The notes beneath the pieces are model-generated. The model worked only from the letters and a program-made list of their open reading frames with translations, ran no database searches and was not told the DNA's origin. Source: Lewinellaceae bacterium (GTDB lineage Bacteria; Bacteroidota; Bacteroidia; Chitinophagales; Saprospiraceae). Taken from it: a DNA stretch of 64,000 bases. How positions within the stretch are numbered: the first letter of the stretch is position 1; each line of letters starts with the position of its first letter. This document shows, one piece after another, positions 51,338-59,779 of this stretch. The translations under genes were made by a program, and so were the position numbers. The stretch is taken from positions 1,984,001-2,048,000 of the forward strand of contig JACJYN010000002.1 of NCBI GenBank assembly GCA_020636095.1, written 5' to 3'.

Positions 51338-51560
51338 AGAAATCCTCGAATTTATGAAGTCCCAGGCTCGCGAAGCCGGGCAGGCCATGATGGATCGGCT
51401 CCACGGAGATTACCAGGTGTATACCAAGCCTGATCGCTCAAGAGTGACCGATGTCGACCTCGCCATTTCCCAACAGGTGCAGGAGGCGGTAGCCCGGCAA
51501 TTCCCGGAGATTGGCCTGTACAGTGATAAAACCATTTTTCCCAGGGAGTATAAACCATGA
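51330..51560 (+). pseudogene. N-terminal fragment of an inositol-monophosphatase-family protein
   Basis: A 76-residue frame, MHKEILEFMKSQAREAGQ..., whose start ATG overlaps the stop of the phosphatase gene and whose stop overlaps the ATG of the kinase gene. The sequence AREAGQAMMDRLHGDYQVYT followed by KPDRSRVTDVDLAISQQVQE is the N-terminal helix and beta-hairpin of the inositol monophosphatase fold (TKPDxSxVTxxD). The chain ends just where the metal-binding GEE loop should begin, so all catalytic residues are missing. Either a truncated gene kept for translational coupling, or a small protein of its own. Confidence 0.55.
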
Positions 51561-52474
51561 AAATGGAACGCTACTACGCAAAATTGCTGCTCTTCGGAGA
51601 GTATACCATCATCAAAGGGTCGCAGGCGCTGGCCATGCCCCTCCGGCAGTACAGCGGCAGCTGGCAATTTGCCGCCGATGACGAACCCATCCGCTATAAC
51701 CTGGAAGAATTTGTCCAGTATCTGATGCGGCTAAAAGAAAAAGGAGAACTGTTAACCGACATGGACCTGCGGCGTTTTGAGCGGGAGGTTAATCGGGGCC
51801 TTTATTTTGAATCCGACATTCCGGTCGGCTACGGAGCGGGCAGCTCAGGCGCGCTTTGCGCAGCCGTTTACCACCGTTTTGCCCGCCAGCCCTTTGAAAG
51901 GGAGGATGAAGTACACTATGTCCGGCTCAAACAGCAACTGGCGCAGCTGGAAGGCTATTTTCACGGCGCCAGCTCCGGCGTCGACCCACTCATCTGCTAC
52001 CTCGATCATGCCGTACTCCTTCTGCCCAACGGGCAGGCCCGGCGGGTTGCTCCTGCAGAAAAAAGGGCGGATGATGGCGGCACTTTTTTCTTGTTAGACA
52101 CGGGCATCAGCCGTAAGACCGGCCCCCTCGTGGAAAAATTCCTGCTCTATTGCGAGCACAACAGCTTCTCAGAAGCTGTAAAAAACGAACTGGCGCCCGC
52201 TACGGAAAAGGCCATCGGGCACTACCTGGCCGGCCAGCGCGAAGCGTTGTTGCCGGAAATGCACCGGATTTCCGCTTTCCAGTACCAGCACTTTCAGGAG
52301 ATGATCCCTTCTGCCTTTTATACTATTTGGAAAGAAGGGTTGCATTCGGGCGCCTTTTACCTAAAGCTCTGTGGAGCTGGGGGCGGCGGGTTCTTGTTGG
52401 GGTATTGTCAGGAGGAGGCGTTGGCAAAGGCGAGTATTAAGACAGGGCAATTTATCCCTCTGCCCAAAATTTAG
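51557..52474 (+). CDS. GHMP-family kinase, mevalonate-kinase-like
   Basis: A 305-residue kinase. GHMP motifs: N-terminal YAKLLLFGEYTIIKGSQALA, the ATP-binding loop DIPVGYGAGSSGALCAAVY (about 90-108), the middle GASSGVDPLICYLDHAV (catalytic Asp) and the C-terminal KLCGAGGGGFLLGY. The sequence is close to the Bacteroidota mevalonate kinase that feeds isoprenoid synthesis by the mevalonate route. Diphosphomevalonate decarboxylase and phosphomevalonate kinase genes are not in the window, so the name remains a family inference. Its ATG overlaps the previous stop (ATGA). Confidence 0.82.
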   Translation: MKMERYYAKLLLFGEYTIIKGSQALAMPLRQYSGSWQFAADDEPIRYNLEEFVQYLMRLKEKGELLTDMDLRRFEREVNRGLYFESDIPVGYGAGSSGALCAAVYHRFARQPFEREDEVHYVRLKQQLAQLEGYFHGASSGVDPLICYLDHAVLLLPNGQARRVAPAEKRADDGGTFFLLDTGISRKTGPLVEKFLLYCEHNSFSEAVKNELAPATEKAIGHYLAGQREALLPEMHRISAFQYQHFQEMIPSAFYTIWKEGLHSGAFYLKLCGAGGGGFLLGYCQEEALAKASIKTGQFIPLPKI

Positions 52475-52622
52475 AGAGCCCCCAACAGCGTCCGGGAGCT
52501 CCCTTTTCATACTAATCCAGTTTCTGTAAAAGTAATAGTGAAAGTTTTAAACAGTTATCATGGAAGCCTTACGGCAAAAAAGTAGTCCTTGAAAATTTTG
52601 TACAGAAAATTGTACGGAAATG

Positions 52623-52651
52623 TATTACACGAAAAAACAAAGCGTGTAATA
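52623..52651. promoter_or_regulatory. 9-bp palindrome in the kinase/E1 intergenic region
   Basis: TATTACACG (52623-52631) and CGTGTAATA (52643-52651) form a perfect inverted repeat with an 11-nt centre; just before it TTGTAC is repeated (about 52598-52615). The region 52475-52871 has no gene. These repeats could be operators for the downstream E1 gene. Confidence 0.4.
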
Positions 52652-52871
52652 ATACATTGTAGTAAGCCGGGTGGGAAAAACGGAATCGCTTTCTGCTCCC
52701 TAAGAGCCTAACAAAGATAGCATATTCCTGCTCATTTCCAATATTAATGATTGATCATTTTCCAGGATGAGGGCTTTCGGGAGGGCCCGATCGTGGTTTG
52801 ACATCGTAGATCATTCTTTTTTTTTCGTCTGGTTATCAGCCGATAATTCCCGAAGGGTCAATGCGTAGTCG

Positions 52872-52879
52872 TATATTTG
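52872..52879 (+). promoter_or_regulatory. -7 promoter element of the E1 gene
   Basis: TATATTTG matches TAnnTTTG exactly. No good -33 TTTG lies at 19-21 nt upstream. It supports a transcription start near 52886, which would place an in-frame TTG at 52877 too far upstream and favour the TTG at 52937 as start codon. Confidence 0.4.
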
Positions 52880-52936
52880 TGCCTTCAGGTAACAAGTTAT
52901 ACTACTTGTGTTAACCAAAGCATTGGCCAAATCATT

Positions 52937-55327
52937 TTGGAAAACCCAACGACTATATCAATCCAGGGCGCCTTTAGCAAAGAAGAGCTGTTGCAGGACT
53001 ATTACACCTGCGCCCTCAGCCGGGAGGTAAGTATTCTGATCCGAAAAGAGACCTTAACCGGCAAGGCCAAATTTGGCGTATCCGATGATGGCAAAGAACT
53101 CTTTCAAGTGGCGCTGGCGAAAGTCTTCCGGAAGGGGGATTTCCGCTCCGATTACTACCGGGGCCACACCTTGCTGTTCGCTCTGGGACTGGCCAATGCC
53201 GACCAACATTTTGCCCAACTCTATACCGACGCCGATAACGACCCGTTCTCCGGGGGGCGGCAGATGAACAGCCATCACGCCACTCCTCTGATCAGTCCGA
53301 ATGGCGAATGGTTGCCAGCTCTGGATCAATACAACTTGTCCTCTGACATCTCCACTACGGCCGGGCAGATGGCCCGCGGCATCGGGCTGGCAATGGCATC
53401 CAAGAAGTATCGGTCATGCCCGGAGCTCAGCGATACGCCTTTTTCGGACAATGGCAATGAGGTGGTTTTTACCAATATTGGCGACGGCAGCACTTCAGAG
53501 GGCGCCTTCTGGGAAGTGATGAACGCCGCCGCCGTCCAGCAGGCCCCTATGGTCGTTACGGTTGTGGATGACGGCTACGGCATCTCTGTGCCCAAACACT
53601 ACCAAACGGCCAAGGCGAGCATCTCGCGGGCGCTGGGAGGCCTTCAGGCCGAAGAAGATACCAACGGCATCGAAATCTACCATGTCAAGGGTTGGGACTA
53701 TCCGGCGCTGTGCGCCACCTATCGGGAGGCTACTGCCCTGGCCCGCAGGAAGCACATCCCGGTTCTCATCCATGTCGATGAACTCACTCAGCCGCAGGGG
53801 CACTCCACCTCGGGCTCACACGAGCGCTACAAATCCAAAGAACGCCTGGAATGGGAAAAGGCGTATGACTGCAACCGGCAGTTCCGGTACTGGATACTGG
53901 CCAACGGCCTGGCTAGCGATGAGGATCTCAATCAACTGGAAGCCAAAGCCCGCAAACAGGCCAAAGCCGCCCGAGACCGCGCCTGGAAAACTTACAACGG
54001 CCCCATCCGGCAGGTGTGGAAAGAGATGCAGGAGACTTTCGGCCAGGTGGCCGCTCAGGCCAGCCAAAAGGAACGGGCAGAGCGCATCTGCCGGGAGTTG
54101 GAGCAGTTGTACAACCCCGTCCGGGCCGATATCGTCCGTTGTATCCGCCGGATGCTTTTCGCCACCCGGGGCGAAGACATGCCCGCCCGTCAAAAGCTGG
54201 AGCAGTTCCTGGCCTCCGTACAAGATACCATGGAGGAGCGCTACCATACTCACCTGTACAGCGAAACGGAACAGTCGGCCCTGAAAGTACCGGTGGTGGC
54301 CCCTCGTTACTCGGAGCACAGCCCCCTCAGGAACGGCTACGAAATATTGAATACCTTTTTCGATAAGATGCTGGAAAAATATCCCGCCCTCTTCGCTTTT
54401 GGCGAAGACCTCGGCAGGATCGGCGATGTGAACCAGGGCTTTTCCGGCCTGCAGGAGAAATACGGCGAGGCCCGCGTCTTCGATACCGGCATCCGGGAGT
54501 GGACCATTGCGGGATACGCCATCGGAATGGCCATGCGCGGCCTGCGGCCCATCGCCGAGATACAGTACCTCGATTACCTGATCCACGCGCTGTCGCCTCT
54601 CTCCGATGACCTGGCCACCCTTCGCTATCGCACCAAGGGCATGCAGGCGGCGCCGGCCATCATCCGTACCCGCGGCCACCGCCTGGAAGGCATCTGGCAT
54701 TCCGGTTCTCCGATGAGTGTACTGTTGGGTTCACTGCGGGGGCTGCATATCCTGGTACCTCGCAATATGGTGCAGGCCGCCGGCATGTACAACACCCTGC
54801 TGCAGTCGGACGACCCGGCCCTGCTCATCGAATGCCTCAACGGCTACCGCCTGAAGGAACGGTTGCCCGATAACATCGGGGAGTACACCATACCTATTGG
54901 TATGCCCGAAATCCTGCAACCCGGCGACGACCTCACCCTGGTAACCTACGGTTCTTGCGTGCGCGTCGCCCAGCAAGCCATCGCCCTGTTGGAGGAAGAG
55001 GGCATTTCTGTGGAACTCATCGACGTACAAACCTTATTGCCTTTCGACCTGGAGCACCGCATTGCCGCCTCCCTGAAGAAGACCAACCGCATCCTCATCC
55101 TGGATGAGGATGTGCCGGGCGGCGCTTCCGCCTATATGATGCAGCAGGTGCTCGACATACAGGGCGGCTACCGCTGGCTCGATTCGCCCCCGGTGGCCAT
55201 CAGCGCCCAGCCGCATCGCACGCCCTACGGCACGGATGGCGATTACTTCTCCAAACCCAATGCAGAGGATGTGTACGAAAAGGTTTTTGAGATGGTAAGG
55301 GAGGCGGAGCCCGGGAGATGGAGTTAG
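52937..55327 (+). CDS. Fused E1 alpha-beta of a branched-chain 2-oxoacid or pyruvate-type dehydrogenase
   Basis: TPP-dependent decarboxylase of a 2-oxoacid dehydrogenase complex. The alpha and beta chains, separate in most bacteria, are fused here in one 796-residue protein: alpha about 1-400 (TPP site GDGSTSEGAFWEVMNAAAVQ; Ser in HSTSGSHERYKSK loop), beta about 450-790 (ALFAFGEDLGRIGDVNQGF, YTIPIG...DDLTLVTYGS). No ATG lies at the family's start; TTG at 52937 (read as MENPTTISIQGAFSKEELLQ) is the most likely initiation codon. A fused E1 of this kind occurs in Bacteroidota. E2 and E3 genes are not nearby. Confidence 0.9.
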   Translation: MENPTTISIQGAFSKEELLQDYYTCALSREVSILIRKETLTGKAKFGVSDDGKELFQVALAKVFRKGDFRSDYYRGHTLLFALGLANADQHFAQLYTDADNDPFSGGRQMNSHHATPLISPNGEWLPALDQYNLSSDISTTAGQMARGIGLAMASKKYRSCPELSDTPFSDNGNEVVFTNIGDGSTSEGAFWEVMNAAAVQQAPMVVTVVDDGYGISVPKHYQTAKASISRALGGLQAEEDTNGIEIYHVKGWDYPALCATYREATALARRKHIPVLIHVDELTQPQGHSTSGSHERYKSKERLEWEKAYDCNRQFRYWILANGLASDEDLNQLEAKARKQAKAARDRAWKTYNGPIRQVWKEMQETFGQVAAQASQKERAERICRELEQLYNPVRADIVRCIRRMLFATRGEDMPARQKLEQFLASVQDTMEERYHTHLYSETEQSALKVPVVAPRYSEHSPLRNGYEILNTFFDKMLEKYPALFAFGEDLGRIGDVNQGFSGLQEKYGEARVFDTGIREWTIAGYAIGMAMRGLRPIAEIQYLDYLIHALSPLSDDLATLRYRTKGMQAAPAIIRTRGHRLEGIWHSGSPMSVLLGSLRGLHILVPRNMVQAAGMYNTLLQSDDPALLIECLNGYRLKERLPDNIGEYTIPIGMPEILQPGDDLTLVTYGSCVRVAQQAIALLEEEGISVELIDVQTLLPFDLEHRIAASLKKTNRILILDEDVPGGASAYMMQQVLDIQGGYRWLDSPPVAISAQPHRTPYGTDGDYFSKPNAEDVYEKVFEMVREAEPGRWS

Positions 55328-55431
55328 GGGCTCCACCGCCTGGCGATAGGCTGTGGGCGGCGCCATGGCCATGAGGGCCTAATGCCTGGGCACGTTACTT
55401 CCATGGAATATGCCGTCGAGGAAGTACCCCC

Positions 55432-55779
55432 TTAAGCCAACCTATTCTGCTCATCCGGGAAGACGACCTTAGGCTGGAAGGCCTTAGCCTCCTCGTAGTC
55501 CATCCAGGCATAGGAGATAATGATGATCACATCTCCCACCTGGGCGCGGCGGGCGGCGGCGCCGTTGAGGCAGATCACACCGGAATCTCTTTCTCCGGTG
55601 ATGACGTAGGTTTCCAGGCGTTCTCCGTTGTTGTTGTTCACGATCTGCACCTTTTCTCCGTCGATCAGGCCGGCGGCTTCCATGAGGTTTTCATCGATGG
55701 TGATGCTGCCCACATAGTTGAGGTCCGCCTGGGTCACCCGGACGCGGTGTATCTTGGATTTAAACCGTTGTATCATCAT
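55432..55779 (-). CDS. panD: Aspartate 1-decarboxylase
   Basis: Makes beta-alanine from aspartate for pantothenate synthesis. The 115-residue proenzyme has the self-cleavage site Gly-Ser in NYVGSITIDENLMEAAGL (Ser about residue 25, which becomes the pyruvoyl group). The rest matches the family: RVTQADLNYVGSITID, ERLETYVITGERDSGVICLNG, IIIISYAWMD. It lies downstream of panC (minus strand) with a 117-bp gap, so the two likely share a transcript. Confidence 0.95.
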   Translation of the reverse strand: MMIQRFKSKIHRVRVTQADLNYVGSITIDENLMEAAGLIDGEKVQIVNNNNGERLETYVITGERDSGVICLNGAAARRAQVGDVIIIISYAWMDYEEAKAFQPKVVFPDEQNRLA

Positions 55780-55896
55780 GTCTTCGGAAGGGTAAATGCT
55801 GTGTTTGGCTTTGATTTGGGCAAACGGCGCCCGATTACGCTTAATTTCCCATTAGGAACAACATTAGATCGGGGAAGGTTTTTCCTGTTCAGGCAA

Positions 55897-56742
55897 CTAT
55901 TTAAGGATCAGGTTGTCGATAAGCCGGACGCCCCCGATCCAAAGGGCGGCGCAGGCAACGATGGAACCAGGGCTTTCGAAATCGGGGATGGGTTGCAGGC
56001 TACTACCGTCCACCAGCTCAAAATATTCCGGTTCGATGCCCGGCTGCTGTAGTTCCTGCAGGGCTTTGCGTTCTACCTCCCGGGGAGGATACTGGCCCAT
56101 CCACTGTGCCGTTTTTTGTAAAATCCGGAACAGGACGGCTGCTTTTTCGCGGTTTTCAGGGCCGAGGCGCTCGTTTCGGGAACTCATGGCCAGGCCGCTT
56201 TTCTCGCGGACAATGGGGCTCATGACCACCTCTGTGGGCAGCGAAAGGGCCTGGGCCATGTGCCGCACGATCAGGTACTGCTGATAATCCTTCTGGCCCA
56301 TGAACAGCTTATCGGGCCCGACGATATCGATCAGGCGTTTGACGACCTGGGCGACCCCTTCGAAATGGCCGGGGCGGAACCGCCCTTCCATGGGCTGGGC
56401 CAGCGCTCCGAAATCCACCGCTACGCTGGTGTCAAGCCCGGAGGGATAGACCTCTTCGGGCGACGGCATGAACACCGCGTGGCATCCCGCCTTGTAGAGC
56501 ATCGCCAGGTCTTTGGCGGGCGTGCGGGGGTACTTTTCCAGATCGGCCGCTTCGTTAAACTGAGTGGGGTTGACAAAAATGCTGCCTACCGTACATTGCG
56601 TAGAATCCAGTGACTGTTTAATCAGAGAAAGGTGCCCCTCATGCAGGGCGCCCATGGTAGGAACAAAGCCGATGGCCCGGTTCTTGCTCCGGTAGGATTC
56701 CAGAAATAACCTGAGGCCGCTGATTTTTTTAAAGAGATACAT
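55897..56742 (-). CDS. panC: Pantothenate synthetase
   Basis: Joins pantoate and beta-alanine using ATP. 281 residues with the nucleotide-binding HxGH motif in FVPTMGALHEGHLSLIKQ, then VGSIFVNPTQFNEAADLEKYPR, PGHFEGVAQVVKRLIDIVGP, FMGQKDYQQ and IVREKSGLAMSSRNERL (the KMSxS-like loop SGLAMSSRN). Length and motifs are normal. With panD downstream it gives two steps of pantothenate synthesis in one minus-strand unit, divergent from the next gene. Confidence 0.96.
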   Translation of the reverse strand: MYLFKKISGLRLFLESYRSKNRAIGFVPTMGALHEGHLSLIKQSLDSTQCTVGSIFVNPTQFNEAADLEKYPRTPAKDLAMLYKAGCHAVFMPSPEEVYPSGLDTSVAVDFGALAQPMEGRFRPGHFEGVAQVVKRLIDIVGPDKLFMGQKDYQQYLIVRHMAQALSLPTEVVMSPIVREKSGLAMSSRNERLGPENREKAAVLFRILQKTAQWMGQYPPREVERKALQELQQPGIEPEYFELVDGSSLQPIPDFESPGSIVACAALWIGGVRLIDNLILK

Positions 56743-56951
56743 GGATAATTATGCCGCTTTAAAAGGCGGTTTTGTAAACTTTTTAGCCCTTCGCCAGATG
56801 TTTTGAAAACCAACGTGCTAATATAGGCGTTTTTGTTAACAGAGTATTAAGTTGGGCCTAAATACGAGAAAATCAGCGATTTTTTGCTAAATTTGCAGTC
56901 TTGTTCCTTGAACCTTTGGAGAAATAGTTCTTCCTTAAACATTTTTTGTCT

Positions 56952-57779
56952 ATGAGTAAAAAGAAAGTGCTGATCGTAACGCAGGAAATGCATCCTTATA
57001 CCGCACTCTCCGAAATATCCAACATAGCACGAAAGCTTCCACAACATATTCAGGAAAACGGCATGGAAATTCGCGTGCTCATGCCCCGTTTCGGTACGAT
57101 CAATGAACGCAGGCACCGCCTGCATGAAGTCGTTCGATTGTCTGGTATGAATATTATCGTTGATGACGATGACTTTCCGTTGATTATCAAAGTCGCTTCG
57201 CTGCCGGAAGCCCGTATGCAGGTATATTTCCTTGATAATGAAGACTTTTTCAAGCGCAAACGCGTCTTCACCGATGACCAGGGGGAACCATTCGATGACA
57301 ACCCCGACCGCATGGTCTTTTTCTGCAAGGGCGTCATTGAAACTGTGAAAAAATTTGGCTGGCCGCCGGATATTATTCACTGCCACGGTTGGATGACCAG
57401 CCTGATCCCCCTTTACCTGAAGACGGCATACAAGAACGAACCCCTGTTCCAGAACTCCAAGGTGGTCTATTCTATCTATGACAATGCGCTGGATAAATCC
57501 TTCAGCGATAAATTCATTGCCAAAGCTTCGATCAACAACCTCAACGAGGCGGACCTCAAGGCCTACCAGAATGGCAGTGGCATTACCCTTCACAAAGGGG
57601 CTATTTCCTATGCTGACGCGCTGGTGATCGGTAGTGAAAAGGTGGGTGACTCTGTTTCTAAAGTGCTTGACGGCCTCGATAAACCCGTGATGGGCTATCA
57701 GGGTGCGGAAGAAAACCTGGACGCTTACCTCGAGTTTTACAATTCCCTTACTACTGAAGAAGTAGAAGAGGGTAAATAA
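56952..57779 (+). CDS. Half-length GT5 starch/glycogen-synthase-like protein
   Basis: A 275-residue protein from ATG 56952 (MSKKKVLIVTQEMHPYTALSE). It matches only the N-terminal half of glycogen/starch synthase (GT5): the start with a Bacteroidota variant of the KxGG loop (TALSEISNIARKLPQHIQ, so the KTGG motif itself is missing), PRFGTINERRHRLHEV, and DIIHCHGWMTSLIPLYLKT. The C-terminal ADP-glucose-binding half is absent and the stop codon is genuine. Location next to panC-panD and DUF4270 is conserved in Bacteroidota. Catalysis is doubtful; a regulatory or sugar-binding role is possible. A perfect -7 TAAATTTG lies at 56888-56895. Confidence 0.85.
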   Translation: MSKKKVLIVTQEMHPYTALSEISNIARKLPQHIQENGMEIRVLMPRFGTINERRHRLHEVVRLSGMNIIVDDDDFPLIIKVASLPEARMQVYFLDNEDFFKRKRVFTDDQGEPFDDNPDRMVFFCKGVIETVKKFGWPPDIIHCHGWMTSLIPLYLKTAYKNEPLFQNSKVVYSIYDNALDKSFSDKFIAKASINNLNEADLKAYQNGSGITLHKGAISYADALVIGSEKVGDSVSKVLDGLDKPVMGYQGAEENLDAYLEFYNSLTTEEVEEGK

Positions 57780-57885
57780 ATTGGCAATCATACATCCTGC
57801 CGGTATTCTAAAGCTGCTTGCCGGTTTTGCCTTGCCAGATACCTTCAGTCATTTGTCAACCGGTTGTGGCAAGGCATACTCCCCC

Positions 57886-58047
57886 AGGAGCCTGTCGGAG
57901 AAGTGTTGGTGAGACGAGAACGATCAAATATTATTCTGAACGAGGCGCGATGAAAGAGCATAGTGGTACTACGCGATTGAAAAGCAACGAAGTGCAGAAC
58001 AATATTTGCCGTTCGCAGTCCATCAAGTACTTCTCCGACAGGCTCCT
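57886..58047. repeat. Dispersed imperfect palindrome, copy 3 (162 bp)
   Basis: Perfect 19-bp inverted arms AGGAGCCTGTCGGAGAAGT (57886-57904) and complement (58029-58047). The core contains CGAGGCGCGATGAAAGAGCA, TACTACGCGATTG and AAAAGCAACG, nearly identical word by word to copy 2 (on the other strand). It begins about 106 bp after the starch-synthase-like stop and abuts copy 4. Confidence 0.75.
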
Positions 58048-58244
58048 AGTGCGCCGGGAACGAAGTTGTTGATCAATAATTTGAGGCTGTTTTGCGGCCG
58101 GCTCGTCGCCAAAGGCTATGGCCGGCGGAGACAGGCAAGGCGCGACGACCGACCATAGCCTAAGCTACGGAAGGAAGGAGCAACGCAGCATGGGCGAAAA
58201 AGAGCCCAAAGAATTGGTTAAGAATTTCGTTCCCGGCGCACTAG
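58046..58244. repeat. Dispersed imperfect palindrome, copy 4 (199 bp)
   Basis: Perfect 19-bp inverted arms CTAGTGCGCCGGGAACGAA (58046-58064) and complement (58226-58244), different from those of copy 3. The core contains GGCAAGGCGCGACGAC, ACCATAGCC, GCTACGG, GGAGCAACGCAG and GGCGAAAAAGAGCCC. The two elements overlap by two bases (CT), as if one had been placed at the end of the other. The remaining 58245-58382 has no gene. Confidence 0.75.
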
Positions 58245-58382
58245 CCATTAGTTTAGAAAGCGAAAATTAAGCTGCCGGGCAATACCGCCGGACGCCGGTG
58301 CGTCTCTGTGCAGTGCTGTTGGGTTCCCCGGGGGAATCATTCGGCAGTCTTCAATAACTAATGGCAAAACTTAAAAAACTTT

Positions 58383-59729
58383 ATGAGACTAACTTCTTTT
58401 GTCTGTGCTGTGGCTCTTATCGGGTCCGTCGTCTCCTGTTCTGACCCTACCCTGGTAGGAGGCAGCTTACTGGAAGATGACAAAGCTAATGTAGGTTTTT
58501 CGGATACCCTTTCGATTACGGCCACTTCCATTACCAATGACTCGATAAGAACCTATACCCCTTTCAATTCCAGCCAATTGGCGACTTACCTGTTGGGCAA
58601 CCTCAATGACCCTCTTTTCGGCCGTTCTTCCTCCACTATCTACGCTCAGGTATACCCGGAGAACAACAATCCGAGATTCAGAGACAGCACCCGGATCGAT
58701 TCTATCGTCCTGGTATTACCCTATGATATTGACAACTTCTACGCAAAGGCGGCCGGAGAAACGTTCGACATCGAGGTGTTTCAGCTGGCGGAAGCTCTCG
58801 TGGAAGACAATGAATACTATTCGAACCAGGCGGCGGCGGTTGACCCCATGCGCATCGGCAACGCACAGGCTATGGTCAGAACCGACAGCATCGAATTCAT
58901 CGACTATGAGGGAACCGACACCGCCCTAGTCAAATTCCCCCACTACCGGATACCGCTGGATGGCGCCGTTGCAGATCTGCTCGTCGGCCTGGATTCAGCG
59001 ATTTATGCGAGTGACAGCCTCTTCCTGGATGCGTTTAAAGGCATTCAGCTGAAGTCCGCCAATGAGGACGAGGGTATGCTTAGTTTTGACCTCCTTTCTC
59101 CGGATGCCGGTATTTACCTCTACTACCGGGATTCCACCGGGGGTAAACCCAAGCGCTTCCTCTATGATTTTGATATCCAGCCCACGGTTCGCTTTACCAA
59201 TTACCAGAACAGCTACGACGGTGCGCCGGTGGCGCAGTTTCTGAACAAGCCAGCATTGGGCGACAGCCTTATTTTTGTTCAGGGCATGTCCGGGTTGGAA
59301 GCCAAACTAGAGATTCCAAATGTAACAAGCCTACAGGGGCTGATCGTGAACAAGGCGGAATTGGAGGTGTATGTTGCCAATATAGAAGGAGATGAGAGCG
59401 ACTTTTCCCCCATTAGCCAGCTGATACTCACGGCTCCCAATAGTGAAGGCACATTGGTGGCGATTGAAGATATTGAGATCATCCTTTCGCAACGCCGTAG
59501 CCTGGAAGATTTGTTCGGGGGTACGCCATTGCTGGATTCCAACGGCGGGCCCACCCTTTACAAGATGAACCTATCGGCCCACTTCCAGGAGGTCATCGAC
59601 GGCAGCCGGGCCAATGTACTCTACATCACTCCCTACCGAAAAGCGGAAACGGCGTCGCGATCCATCTTGTATGGCGCCAAACACCCTCAATACGGGATTA
59701 AGTTAAAACTGGCGTTCACCAAACTTTAA
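58383..59729 (+). CDS. DUF4270 lipoprotein
   Basis: A 448-residue surface lipoprotein with signal MRLTSFVCAVALIGSVVSC (Cys 19), then SDPTLVGGSLLEDDKANVGFSD. It is recognised by DUF4270 features: FSDTLSITATSITNDSIRTY, LLGNLNDPLFGRSSSTIYAQ and the beta-rich middle with RIDSIVLVLPYD. The family is Bacteroidota-specific with unknown function and typically sits in the panC/GT5-half/glmS neighbourhood, as here. It probably has an envelope role. Confidence 0.9.
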   Translation: MRLTSFVCAVALIGSVVSCSDPTLVGGSLLEDDKANVGFSDTLSITATSITNDSIRTYTPFNSSQLATYLLGNLNDPLFGRSSSTIYAQVYPENNNPRFRDSTRIDSIVLVLPYDIDNFYAKAAGETFDIEVFQLAEALVEDNEYYSNQAAAVDPMRIGNAQAMVRTDSIEFIDYEGTDTALVKFPHYRIPLDGAVADLLVGLDSAIYASDSLFLDAFKGIQLKSANEDEGMLSFDLLSPDAGIYLYYRDSTGGKPKRFLYDFDIQPTVRFTNYQNSYDGAPVAQFLNKPALGDSLIFVQGMSGLEAKLEIPNVTSLQGLIVNKAELEVYVANIEGDESDFSPISQLILTAPNSEGTLVAIEDIEIILSQRRSLEDLFGGTPLLDSNGGPTLYKMNLSAHFQEVIDGSRANVLYITPYRKAETASRSILYGAKHPQYGIKLKLAFTKL

Positions 59730-59779
59730 GCATCTATTGAGTGGCCATTGGCCCGAAAACCGTCAAATATTGAAAAAAC

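Noticed and set aside
57818..58072. Open frame across palindrome copy 3
   Set aside because: It covers an inverted-repeat element, has no start context or protein-like composition, and would include both arms.
59730..59779. glmS-type ribozyme upstream of glmS
   Set aside because: Only 50 bp separate the genes, and no ribozyme core could be fitted.
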